Assembly: GCA_021399435.1 (NCBI GenBank) | Contig: JAJTUP010000105.1 | Span: 122,797-186,796 of the forward strand | Reading direction: 5' to 3' | Source: Diaporthe sp. PMI_573 | Lineage: Eukaryota; Ascomycota; Sordariomycetes; Diaporthales; Diaporthaceae | DNA: 64,000 nt | Shown here: in pieces, positions 20,209 through 29,031 of the stretch | Layout of the letters: each line of letters opens with the position of its first letter | Numbering within the stretch: the stretch's first letter is position 1 | Notes under the pieces: model-generated | The model's database searches: none | Seen by the model: the letters and a program-made list of their open reading frames with translations, nothing else | Told to the model about the DNA's origin: nothing | Program-made: the position numbers and the translations under genes

Positions 20209-20895
20209 TCATGAAAGCGACTCACTGAAAGACGATTTCTTTCCTTTCAGGACATCTTTCAACACCAATTCAGGGAATGCGTCACAAGGTTTCTTCCTTT
20301 TGGCACACTCTTGACAAGCAATCTTACCTGTGCGTCGTTAGTTGTTAGTCAGTACGTCGACGTCATTGCATTAGATTAAAGGCTTACTAGATAGTGAGTG
20401 TGTTGCTGGTCCATCGCACTGGGGTTGTTTACCACGAGCATAGAGCTTGAAGCATTGGACGCATGGTTCCACTGTCTTAACTTTTCCATCATGAGAAATG
20501 AATTTCGGACGAGGGGGGGTTGAAGGGCCAGTATCCGAGTCTTCATCTGAGATTGGACTGGGCGCGGATTCGGGTCGAGGGCGGGTTGAAGGGCCGGCTT
20601 TCGCGTCGTCATCTGTGACTGATTGAGCCGTGGACTTGGCATGAGCGGCGGATGAGGCGCCGGCTTCTGGGTGATCATCTGTAACCGAACTGGCCGTGGA
20701 TTGGGGATGAGGGTGGGCTGGAGGCCCGGCTTCGGTGTGATTCGGTGTGACCGATCTTACCGTGGTCTGTTGACCAGCTGAGCTGCTTTTCCGACCCTGT
20801 TGCCGAATGTCGCTGTGGATGTCTCCGATGGTATGCAGCGAGGGTGTTGCGAATTGTTCAGGCCTGTGATGTTGGTTTTGCTGATGTGCATCTGA
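20209..20895 (-). CDS. Cys-rich protein with 22-residue repeats (gene 2 of cluster), 5' incomplete
   Basis: Two exons: from about 20895 to 20388, then 20327-20209, joined by a 60-nt intron (GTAAGC ... CTAAC ... ACAG) that keeps frame. The first exon starts in a Gln/His-rich stretch, then carries almost four copies of a 22-residue unit (variants of EAGPSTRPRPESAPSQISDD), matching the 66-bp DNA repeat. Two Cys groups follow, CVQCFKLYARGKQPQC and, after the intron, CQECAKRKKPC: spacing CxxC(11)C and CxxC(6)C. Such paired CxxC...C groups recur in fungal proteins of unknown role and probably bind zinc. No ATG is found before the frame meets the helicase relic at about 20880, so the N-terminus is missing or in an unrecognised exon. 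Confidence 0.6.
20522..20765. repeat. 66-bp tandem repeat, about 3.7 units, coding
   Basis: Units start at 20522, 20588, 20654 and 20720, exactly 66 bp apart, with a shared GAAGGGCCGGCTT-like start. Because 66 is divisible by three the array stays in frame on the minus strand and encodes 22-residue repeats of the Cys-rich protein. Confidence 0.85.
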
Positions 20896-21374
20896 CGAAT
20901 AAAAACCAGTACCCCGGACTGAAACTCATGAATGGGACAGAGTTTGAAGCCAAAGGCATCATCCCAGGGGATCAACCAAATGCGGGACTTCGGCTCGGAA
21001 TTGATACCATTATACACTTTGGGGCACCAGCAGCCATCCTCCTCCAGTCTCAAGAAACACAGGACATCGAAATCCCCGGGCTGCCAGGAGGACAGATTCT
21101 ACTAGCTGCAGACAAAATCACACTGAAACCAACACGAAACCGTTTCAAATTCCTCACAGGAAACTGCGTTCGGCGTGGCCTTGCCTGCACACCAGCGTTT
21201 GCTCTAACAGACTATAAGGCACAAGGGAGGACGTTTGAGATGATCATTGTTGACCTGAGAGCACGCAGAGCTGCGAGCGATCAGATCGACCCTGTTACTG
21301 CCTATGTCTCTTTATCAAGATGTAAAACACTTTCTGGCGTTCGAATGCTTAGGCCGGTGACTTTGAACAGCTAG
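20875..21374 (+). pseudogene. Helitron/PIF1-type helicase C-terminal fragment
   Basis: The open frame (from 20844) becomes helicase-like at LTNKNQYPGLKLMNGTEFEA and continues through HFGAPAAILLQS, IEIPGLPGGQILLAA, RRGLACTPAFALTDYKAQGR (SF1 motif V region) and DPVTAYVSLSRCKTLSG (motif VI). This is the C-terminal third of the PIF1-like helicase family carried by fungal Helitrons; motifs I-IV and any Rep domain are absent. Frame continues out of phase for another 37 codons (to 21474). Its left limit coincides with the truncated Cys-rich gene 2, suggesting the insertion or rearrangement that cut that gene. Confidence 0.75.
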
Positions 21375-21583
21375 ACTACACTTGGTATACCCCAGACCTT
21401 ACGGGATGCATTGAACAAGTTGGAACACCGATCTGTCGAGACGTTGAGAAGGTGGTCTTGAGTTACGACATATAATGGTTGCTTCTCACGCGAAGACTTC
21501 CTTATCATATAGGGCCATTTGATGCTCCCGGCATAAATAACCCATAGCTGAGGTCCACTCTAATATCAGCACCTTGAGTGAGA

Positions 21584-21602
21584 GCGGTCCGCCGCGGACC
21601 GC
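21584..21602. repeat. 19-bp GC near-palindrome
   Basis: GCGGTCCGCCGCGGACCGC. Its exact reverse complement is at 30716-30734, just after the pogo transposase stop, and a partial copy is at about 30585-30605. Possibly the end of a small element or a binding motif. Confidence 0.5.
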
Positions 21603-21713
21603 GCCTCAACCCATACCTTAAAACTTACCCTGCCCTTTATTCCGTTGAAATGTGTGTGCCGAAGAGAGTGATAATCACTATAATGAAACCTTCAGTTGCA
21701 AATATTAAAATTT

Positions 21714-22392
21714 CTATGTTGGAGCCTTGGTATCATCAACAACACCAGACATATGTGGCGCCACTACATCGTCAAACCACTCGAACCATCTTCGCAAGCC
21801 ATCTATACCTAGAGTTAAATGATGCAAAGCATCATAAGGGCTCGGCATAGACAGCTCCTCTCGGACCTCGGCCCGCTCCCTATCTTGATCATATTGTGCA
21901 TCCCTCGTTAAATCATCTAACGTTAAAAGAGCCGAGAATTAGTAAAAACTTACTGCAATATGGTCAGGCTTATACGTACGCATCTCACAACCACGAGCTT
22001 TGCCATTATAGTAACAATTCGCGCAAGCCCCGCGCGTTGCTGCACGCACAATGGGCACGGAACTAACCACACACAGCAACCATAGCCCCTTTCGATTTTT
22101 ACACCGCCCACAGGGCTCTCTTGCTTCATCGCCAGATATTTGAATTAAACAAGCCGCAAGGTTTTGGATCCTGCTAGTATAAAGGCGCGACGTTGAGGAT
22201 GGGTTCAGTCGGGGATGACGCTGCGCGGGTATTGGTAGTAATGCATCGATGATCTTAGAAGACGGGAAACGTTGGACTTCAGGCAGTATTTCTCGGGCGT
22301 AATCACCTGTGGCTAAAAGGAATTAGTAAGAGTACCAAGAAGACTAGCCATTTTTAATAAATCATACACTGGCCTTCTGTTCCTGATGCCAT
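21714..22392 (-). CDS. Cys-rich protein (gene 3 of cluster), three exons
   Basis: Exons 22392-22368 (MASGTEGQ), 22312-21954 and about 21916-21714. Intron 1 (55 nt, GTATGA...TTTTAG) keeps frame. Exon 2 reads DYAREILPEVQRFPSSKIID, then a double Cys group: CGRCKNRKGLWLLC, then GACANCYYNGKARGC. CxRC...C followed by GACANCxxN...C is a pattern I associate with abundant fungal proteins of unknown function, probably zinc-binding. For intron 2 the ideal donor GTAAGT (21953) would give an early stop; an adjacent weaker donor keeps the frame into RDAQYDQDRERAEVREELS and LRRWFEWFDDVVAPH. So either a weak site is used or one base is off. Confidence 0.6.
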
Positions 22393-22904
22393 AGTCGTGA
22401 TCACTGATACTGCAATGATATGGAGCAGTTGATGTTTGGGAGAAAATAAGGTTGAGAACTCTAGCTATCGCGAAACAGAGACCTGCTACTGAAACACTCG
22501 AAGGAGTAGCTTACATAACAGAAAAAAGTAGCGGTACAGACTGTATTACTCATCTGCAAACAGCGTTGATCCAATCAGAATAATGCCAGCATGAAAGTCA
22601 GAGTTGCAAACCAACCGCCGGGTTTCTCGCATTGAACATAGACAAAGTAAACATTAATCAAACTTCAACTTGAATTATCTCTATGAATATAAGCGCAAAA
22701 GCTTAACTACTAGGCTCATTAAATAGAGGAAAATCTATGGATCAGTTTGATATATAATGCACCCTAAAAGCTCGAGCATTATTTTCTAGTTATTTTTCTC
22801 TATGCTTTCCCGGACAGGGTAGTAGACCATTCTAAAAGAATGGCAATAGACCATTCTAAAAGAATGGCAAATCCAAATTAATATTTATTAATCTCAAATC
22901 TATA
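22393..22904. other. AT-rich spacer with 24-bp tandem duplication
   Basis: TAGACCATTCTAAAAGAATG begins units at 22823 and 22847 (24-bp period); each unit holds a CCATTCT...AGAATGG palindrome. No gene is seen. Bounded on the right by the TA target of the pogo element. Confidence 0.6.
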
Positions 22905-23034
22905 ACGTGGTTTATCACCCAGCCGGTCATATCACCCAGCCGGTCACTTTTACTAACTCCACCAACTTTCGTCGACCCTAGCACCCACCTAGGGCAAAGG
23001 AATCAATAAAAGTTAGCACCAATTGGTGCCAACT
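22905..23034 (+). repeat. left 130-bp terminal inverted repeat of pogo element
   Basis: Exact reverse complement of 30908-31037 by eye. Begins ACGTGGTTTATCACCCAGCC after the TA target dinucleotide and ends GGTGCCAACT. Confidence 0.93.
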
Positions 23035-23190
23035 GCTTCAAATTCTTTTTTTTGTATGAAGTTAGTCAATTTAGAGTTGTGGTGGGGTTGCAGTGCCAGT
23101 CTGAAAACTTAAAGTTTTGGTGGGCAGGTTTGTTTTTGGTGCAGATCGCGTCCCCATTTTTCGCGTCAATCTCGCATCACTCTACCTACT

Positions 23191-23401
23191 TGTGGCGGTT
23201 GTCACCACTAGACGGGCTGACACCACCACAAGGTGCTGGCAGGGGCTGGTCCCTGCCACAGGCACGGACCACGGTTATTAAACTTCTCCACGCGTCGCAC
23301 ATCGCGAGTTTCTTTCCTTCCTTCTTCTCTCCTTAAGCTTAGAATCTTCGTACGTAGTGCCAATACAACAGCTTCCATGCTGGATATTACTGGCCGTTAC
23401 A
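23191..23401 (+). repeat. left LTR of the gypsy element
   Basis: Starts TGTGGCGG and ends TTACA. Contains a hairpin GGCAGGG-gctggt-CCCTGCC (about 23239-23258), a TATTAAA TATA-like box (23276-23282), a CT-rich tract (23310-23332) and, right after it, AAGCTTAGAAT (23335-23345), the proposed 5' end of the transcript and primer. Confidence 0.95.
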
Positions 23402-23403
23402 CT

Positions 23404-23414
23404 ATTCTAAGCTT
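23404..23414 (+). promoter_or_regulatory. putative self-priming primer-binding site
   Basis: ATTCTAAGCTT begins two bases after the left LTR and is the exact 11-nt reverse complement of AAGCTTAGAAT inside the LTR. Tf1/sushi-group elements prime reverse transcription with the first 11 nt of their own mRNA annealed to such a site. The match stops at 11 nt on both sides. The centre AAGCTT is itself a palindrome, which weakens but does not remove the significance. Confidence 0.65.
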
Positions 23415-23567
23415 CAAACCCATCGCTGTCTAGCGATCCAGAAATAGGCAACCCTCGCTGCCCAGCGATCAACAAATAAGGCCACCTCAATCAAACCCTA
23501 TGTCGTGTGCAGGCGACAGGAAAGAAATTGCACGAATTGAACCGAGAGATCGAGCACGCATCAACTG

Positions 23568-24863
23568 ATGCCTATTAAGAAGACATACCCGCCGGCAAGC
23601 CGCAGATCACACCGTCTCGCGCCCGAAGAGACACCTGTGTCAGAAGCCGAGAACGCCGAGAACGAGACCCTGCGGAGAATCGAAGAAGAGCAAAACATCG
23701 TGCCCAGCCGAGAAGAGAGGTCGACCGAGAACGAAGGAAGCATGTCGAACGCCGAGAACGCTGCGGCCGCACAGGCGGACAGGATACAGCAGCTTGAAGT
23801 CACGATCGCCCGCTTGGAAGCAACGATTCAAAGCAACCGACATGCCACACCAGCCGCTCCCCGGCCTGTAGCTGAAGACATTGAAGACCGTAGCCGACGG
23901 GAAATAACCCCCGCTGAGAGTGCCTTCGGGGGCACTGCTTTCAACCCGACCGGTCAGGCAGCGCTCCCTGCCTTTAAGCGATTCGGGACCATCGACAATG
24001 ACAGAAACCCGAATTACAGCGATAAGGCCAAATCGCGCGGGAAGGAACCGCAAATTTTTGAAGGTGATGAGAAGGTCTTTGACCGCTGGGTTCGCAGCCT
24101 CGCCGCCAAGTTTGAAGAAGATGACGCTACATTTCGAAGCGAGAAGAGCCGGGTCAACTATATGATGGAGTTAGTTAAGGGCGGACCAGCCGAGGCACTA
24201 GAACCGAGGTACCTCTCGACAGAAAACCCGTTCTCTGGTGTCGCTGAGATGATTCAAGTCCTGGAAGCTGTTTATCATGACCGTAACCAATCCTCAGCTG
24301 CTCGCCTTGAGCTAAGCACGATGATGTTCGACCCAAATGGAGACTCCAACGTCCATCGGTTCATCAGCAAGATCAACAGTCTGGCACAGAAAGCCCATAT
24401 TGCAAGCGCGGATATGAAGCAGACCTTGTGGGAGCATATCCCAAAGTATCTTGACCATAGCCTCTTGGACCTCTGCCAGGACCCTAGTATCAGCTATGAG
24501 TCCTTTTGTACTCGTGTGTCCAATCGAGCGTACAGCCTTCAGGTCAGTCGTGGGGAGCGTCAAGCTAGTCAGAAGGACTACGGCCGCTGGGGCAACCAGA
24601 AGCCAGGCAAAGCATCCGTCGCCAGCCGCAAACAGACCCAGCCGATAAAGCCCACGACATCAGCAGCTGCCGGGCGTGGCCTGACTGAGGACGAGAAGAA
24701 AGCTCACTGGGATGCCGGCACTTGCTTCAACTGCGGAAAGACGGGCCACATGTCTAGAGACTGCCCGGACAAGACCAAAATAAGCGCCGTAGGGGCCAAG
24801 AACTACGTCGACAAAGATGTCAGAGTCGAGATCCCTTCTGCAGAAGAGACGGGAAACGAGTGA
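23568..24863 (+). CDS. gag: gypsy Gag
   Basis: 431 residues, ATG at 23568, 166 nt after the left LTR. The N-terminal third is charged with a coiled-coil segment (IQQLEVTIARLEATIQ). Residues about 160-330 form the retrotransposon Gag domain (FDRWVRSLAAKFEEDD, SRVNYMMELVKG, QVLEAVYHD). A single zinc knuckle CFNCGKTGHMSRDC lies near residue 385. Gag forms the particle and binds RNA. The last sense codons lie on the -1 slippery site G GGA AAC, and the TGA (24861-24863) overlaps the pol frame. Intact. Confidence 0.92.
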   Translation: MPIKKTYPPASRRSHRLAPEETPVSEAENAENETLRRIEEEQNIVPSREERSTENEGSMSNAENAAAAQADRIQQLEVTIARLEATIQSNRHATPAAPRPVAEDIEDRSRREITPAESAFGGTAFNPTGQAALPAFKRFGTIDNDRNPNYSDKAKSRGKEPQIFEGDEKVFDRWVRSLAAKFEEDDATFRSEKSRVNYMMELVKGGPAEALEPRYLSTENPFSGVAEMIQVLEAVYHDRNQSSAARLELSTMMFDPNGDSNVHRFISKINSLAQKAHIASADMKQTLWEHIPKYLDHSLLDLCQDPSISYESFCTRVSNRAYSLQVSRGERQASQKDYGRWGNQKPGKASVASRKQTQPIKPTTSAAAGRGLTEDEKKAHWDAGTCFNCGKTGHMSRDCPDKTKISAVGAKNYVDKDVRVEIPSAEETGNE

Positions 24864-24891
24864 GACCATCGAAAGTCTCCCCGATGGTCTC
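24851..24891 (+). promoter_or_regulatory. gag-pol -1 programmed frameshift signal
   Basis: Slippery heptamer G GGA AAC (24851-24857) with GGA AAC in the gag frame, four nt spacer, then a perfect 9-bp stem GAGACCATC (24862-24870) / GATGGTCTC (24883-24891) around a 12-nt loop. Pol lies exactly in the -1 frame and has no upstream ATG close by. This is the textbook layout of -1 frameshifting. Confidence 0.85.
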
Positions 24892-27800
24892 CATGTTCAC
24901 ATTAGCTAGAGTTGGCAATAAGGGATCTTCGTCGTTCACTACCAAGGTCCAGATCCAGGTTGATGGCATCGGATTCCCAACAACAGCTTTATGTGACACA
25001 GGAGCAGACGCCAGACTGCTGGTCAGCCCAGCAGTGGCAGCACGGGCACAGAAGAGTTTACGCGCACGCGTCTTTAGACTCGAAGAACCTGTCCAACTCC
25101 AGGACTTCCGGCGCCGACCAGCTGGAAAGATCACCATGAAAATGATCGCCTCTTTGGAGATCGATGGGCGCCGCTTCCCAGATGAGACTTTTTGGGTTAC
25201 TGAGACGGGCTGCGACATCTTTATCGGACAGTACTGGTTAGCTGAGAAGAACGTACTGATGTGGCCCCGAGAGCGTCAACTCATATGGCCGGATGACATC
25301 CCAGCGGTAGCGAAGTTCGCACCAGCTATCGAATTATCGCCCCCTTGTAGACGAAGCGGTGATGTCGAACAAAAGAACCAAGAAGACTCAGACCGCCGAG
25401 ACCAAATTGTTGACCGGCAACACAAGCAGTATCAGATCCTCCGTCGTGCAGGGAAGAGACCCGAGAACGCGACGACGACCAATGACGTGATAGCGGAAAT
25501 CACTGCCCAGCTAGATTCAGATCCTCGACGAGAGCGGTGGGCGAGGAGGGCGATGCCCACAGAACCAATACCCTTTGAGACGGGAGAATGTTCAAGACCT
25601 ACGGTGAGCCTCTCAGCATTACAGGCATGGAGGACGAATAAAGGAGAACCTATCCTATTCCCGGAAGACGAGGATCCAGAGCATATCAGGCTGGTACGAG
25701 AAAAGATACCGAAGCAGCTGGCCCACCTTGAAGGTTTCTTTTCCAAAAGGGCTGCCAATACCCTGCCACCTCATAGACCAGGGCACGATGTGGTTCTCGA
25801 GATGGACAGACCGACAAAGGGGAGCCCGCCTAGGTATAGGACGCCGATACAACACCTACCCCTGGAGAAGCAGACCATCGACAAGCTCCTCGAGATGGGT
25901 TTCATCGAGCCCTGTATGCAAGAGGATGCCGCCCCAGTTCTCTTCGTACCGAAACCACACTCGGCAGACAGGCGTTTCTGCATTGACTACCGCTGGAGGA
26001 ATCGATTCCTCAAGGATATGAAAGTACCAGCACCAGACCTGAGCGGTACGTTGTTTAACTGCCGCGACGCCGAACGCTTCACGATCCTAGATGTCATTCA
26101 GGCTTTTCACCGTATGAGACTGGCGGTTGGCAGTGAGTACCTAACCGCGTTCCGAACCAGACAAGGCACGTTCCAGTGGAAGGTGCTCCCGTTTGGACTA
26201 AAGGTCGGGCCCGCCTGGTGGCAACGCTTCATCAATGCCCAGCTGAACGAACTGCTGGACTTGTTCGCCAGTGCCTATGCCGACGATGTCCTGATCTATT
26301 CGGGCCCTGAGGAGGAACACTGGGACCAGGTGGAAGAGGTAATCCACCGCCTCCATCGTGCCGACCTGCAAGGGGATATTAACAAGTCGCGCTTTAACGT
26401 CCAGAGGGCTGTCTACCTCGGCGTGATGATGGAAGCAGGGGTGGGGATCAGCATCGACCCGGCGAAGATCAAGGCGATCCAAAGTTGGAAGTGGGAGGAC
26501 CTGACCAACAGAACCGCTATCCGCTCGTTCCTGGGTCTTTGCAATTTTATCCGCATGTTCTGCTACCATGCTAGTGACATCGCAGAACCTCTGAATCGCT
26601 TGCTGAAGAAAGATGCTCCTTTCGTCCTGGGTACCGAGCAGCAGCACGCCTTTGAGGACTTGAAGAGGTTAGCCTGTGAGGCCCCGGTGATGGCATTTTT
26701 TCAGGCCTGACCGCCCCACAAAGGTCGAGACCGACGCATCCAGAAACGCCACAGGAGGTGTGATCTGGCAGCAACAAGAGGGTGATGTCTGGAAACCAGT
26801 TGGTTACTTTTCCAAGACCATGACACCGGCAGAACGAGCCTACCCCATCCAAGATCGAGAGCTCCTCGCAGTGGTACAGACATTGGAACACTACTACCCA
26901 GAGCTCCTCGGGATGCAGTTCTTCGTCGTCACTGACCACCAGGCCCTTGTGTACTTTGCTAGCAAACGGATGCTATCAACGAGACAGATCCGCTGGGCTG
27001 ACTTCCTCTCCAACTTCGATATCACCTTTCAGTATCGCCCAGGCAAAGAAAACGTGGCGGCTGACGCCCTGTCCCGCAAGACAGCCGACCTGCCTACGGT
27101 GAAGGCAAGAGAACGGGAAGAACGGACGACAACGCTGGTCCCACCGGAGAAGCTTGACTTCCCTATCGCCGCAGTCGCAGAAGGGACCCCGGAAGCCCCA
27201 AAGGGAGCAGATCTAGTGGACCTTATTCGTGCGGAAAATCATCAACAAGCACTAGGTCTAAAGGATGGCCGCCTATGGGTGCCGGAAAAGACGAGTGATG
27301 GGCACATTTTCTTACGTACCGCCTTAGTCCGCGAGGCACACGTGCCGCAGATCTTCGCGCACCAGGGACAGAACAAGACTATTAAGGCTTTGGAACGAGA
27401 GTACTACTGGCCAGAAATGAAAAAGACGATCCGCCAGTACGTGAGGAACTGTTACGAATGCCATCGGAACAAAGCTACACACGACAAAACACCAGGCCTT
27501 CTCCACCCATTGCCTATCCCTCAGACTGTATGGGAGCACGTTGTGGTTGACGGAAAGGATATGCCGAAGGACCGGTACGGATATGACTATGTGTGGGTTT
27601 TTATCGACAAATTCAGCCGCATCATTGCAACCCTGCCCGGAAAGAAGTCTGATACCGCAGAGGATGTTGCTGCTCGTTACTATCGTTATCTGTACCGGAT
27701 CTTGGGCGCGCCGGCAGTCTGGATAACCGATAACGCGGGACCCTTTGTGTCCAGGTTCCTCGCCAAATTGAACGAACTTACGGGCACGAAGCATCGACAT

Positions 27801-28682
27801 GGTAGTGCTTACCACCCACAGACCCAAGGCGCCGTGGAGTTCACAAACCAGGAGCTCGACCAGCGACTACGGTTCTACGTGAACAAGTATCAGAACGACT
27901 GGAGCACACACCTGCCGGCACTAGACTTTGCTCATAATTCCTCGTGGCACTCGTCAATCAACATGGCACCGTTAAAGGTCGCCCTCGGTAAAGATGTCCG
28001 GAATCCCCTGTCCCTTGACCTTAGAACGGCAACAGCGTCGTCCAGACCAGAAGAACGCGCCCTGGAAATCCTGAGAGAAACCAAGACCGTACAGGACTCA
28101 GCTCGAACAGCAGCTCAGACAGCTCAAAACCGACAACAAACACAGGCGAATCAGAAACGACGCCCAGCAGACTTCTCTGTTGAAGACATGGTTTTCCTGA
28201 AGAAGAAGGGGTTTTCTACAACCGCCCCAACAACGCGTTTAGAATCCCAGCGGGTAGGCCCGTTCAAGATCAAACAAGAACGGGGGTACAGTTATGTTCT
28301 TGACTTGCCCCCGTCGTACTCAATGACAAACCTGTTCCATGCCGACCGGTTGAGAAAGGCCCCGGATGACCCGCTACCGCAACAACACCAAACCCCACCG
28401 CCACCAGAGGACATTAACGGTGAGCCAGAGTATGAAGTCGACCACATAGAACGTTCACGGCTGCTTGGAAAGACAAAGACGTTACAATATCAAGCCGCCT
28501 GGCGCGGCTGCGATCCGGATGATACTTGGTACCCAGCGAGAAACTTCAAGAATGCCCCCATTGCTTGGAAAGCTTTCATCAACTCCACCCGGATGCCCCA
28601 GGACCGCCTAAACGACTACAGGAATGGATCAGAGCCGCTGCCAATGACGAAGCCGATCCTGATCATGACGAAGACAACGTAG
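24860..28682 (+). pseudogene. pol: gypsy Pol (PR-RT-RH-IN-chromodomain), one-base insertion
   Basis: Reached by -1 frameshift from gag. Protease: CDTGADARLL. RT: FCIDYRWRN, VLPFGLKVGPAWWQRF, YADDVLIYS. The frame then hits a TGA at 26708-26710 because of one extra T in the T6 run at 26696-26701; the continuation to 28682 holds RNase H (TDASRNATGG, DRELLAVVQTLEHY, TDHQAL, ADALSRK), integrase (zinc-binding H...H...CYEC, then D in VVDGKD, D in ITDNAGPF, E in GAVEFTNQ) and a C-terminal chromodomain-like segment (EYEVDHIERSRLLGKTK, YQAAWRGCDPDDTWYPARN). All catalytic residues are present, so apart from the T insertion the protein looks functional. Confidence 0.92.
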
Positions 28683-28768
28683 CAGCGCACGGAGAGCTGG
28701 GGTCCAAGACCAAGACCAAGATCAAGCGTCACCTTTAAAAGCCCGCACGCCTCTGCCGTCCGCGCTTT

Positions 28769-28781
28769 GGAGGGGGGGTAG
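28769..28781 (+). promoter_or_regulatory. polypurine tract
   Basis: GGAGGGGGGGTAG immediately 5' of the right LTR; expected primer site for plus-strand DNA synthesis. Confidence 0.8.
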
Positions 28782-28992
28782 TGTGGCGGTTGTCACCACT
28801 AGACGGGCTGACACCACCACAAGGTGCTGGCAGGGGCTGGTCCCTGCCACAGGCACGGACCACGGTTATTAAACTTCTCCACGCGTCGCACATCGCGAGT
28901 TTCTTTCCTTCCTTCTTCTCTCCTTAAGCTTAGAATCTTCGTACGTAGTGCCAATACAACAGCTTCCATGCTGGATATTACTGGCCGTTACA
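28782..28992 (+). repeat. right LTR of the gypsy element
   Basis: Appears identical to 23191-23401 over all 211 bp. Followed by the duplicated target CTACT. Confidence 0.96.
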
Positions 28993-29031
28993 CTACTTAA
29001 ATATTCAACACGCTAGAAATCAACAACCACA

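Larger units (their letters stand above)
23186..28997 (+). mobile_element. young Ty3/gypsy chromovirus-type LTR retrotransposon
   Basis: Two 211-bp LTRs (23191-23401, 28782-28992) that look identical, flanked by a 5-bp duplication CTACT (23186-23190, 28993-28997). Interior: gag, protease, reverse transcriptase, RNase H, integrase, C-terminal chromodomain-like segment, in Ty3/gypsy order. A purine tract (28769-28781) precedes the right LTR. Gag and pol are in different frames with a canonical -1 frameshift signal. A one-base T insertion separates RT from RNase H. Identical LTRs imply a very recent insertion without visible RIP. Confidence 0.96.

Noticed and set aside
20522..20765. CRISPR-like array
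   Set aside because: Units are contiguous 66-bp imperfect repeats with no spacers and they are in-frame coding sequence of a eukaryotic gene.
20000..22400. Complete Helitron
   Set aside because: Only the helicase C-terminus is present; no Rep motif, and no 5'-TC or 3' hairpin-CTRR end could be placed.
23052..23336. 94-codon plus ORF
   Set aside because: Crosses the boundary between the pogo left end and the gypsy LTR, so it is a chance frame.
26690..26715. Programmed frameshift between RT and RNase H
   Set aside because: The needed shift is +1, no recognised +1 signal or structure is present, and a simple T insertion explains it; gag-pol already has a proper -1 site upstream.
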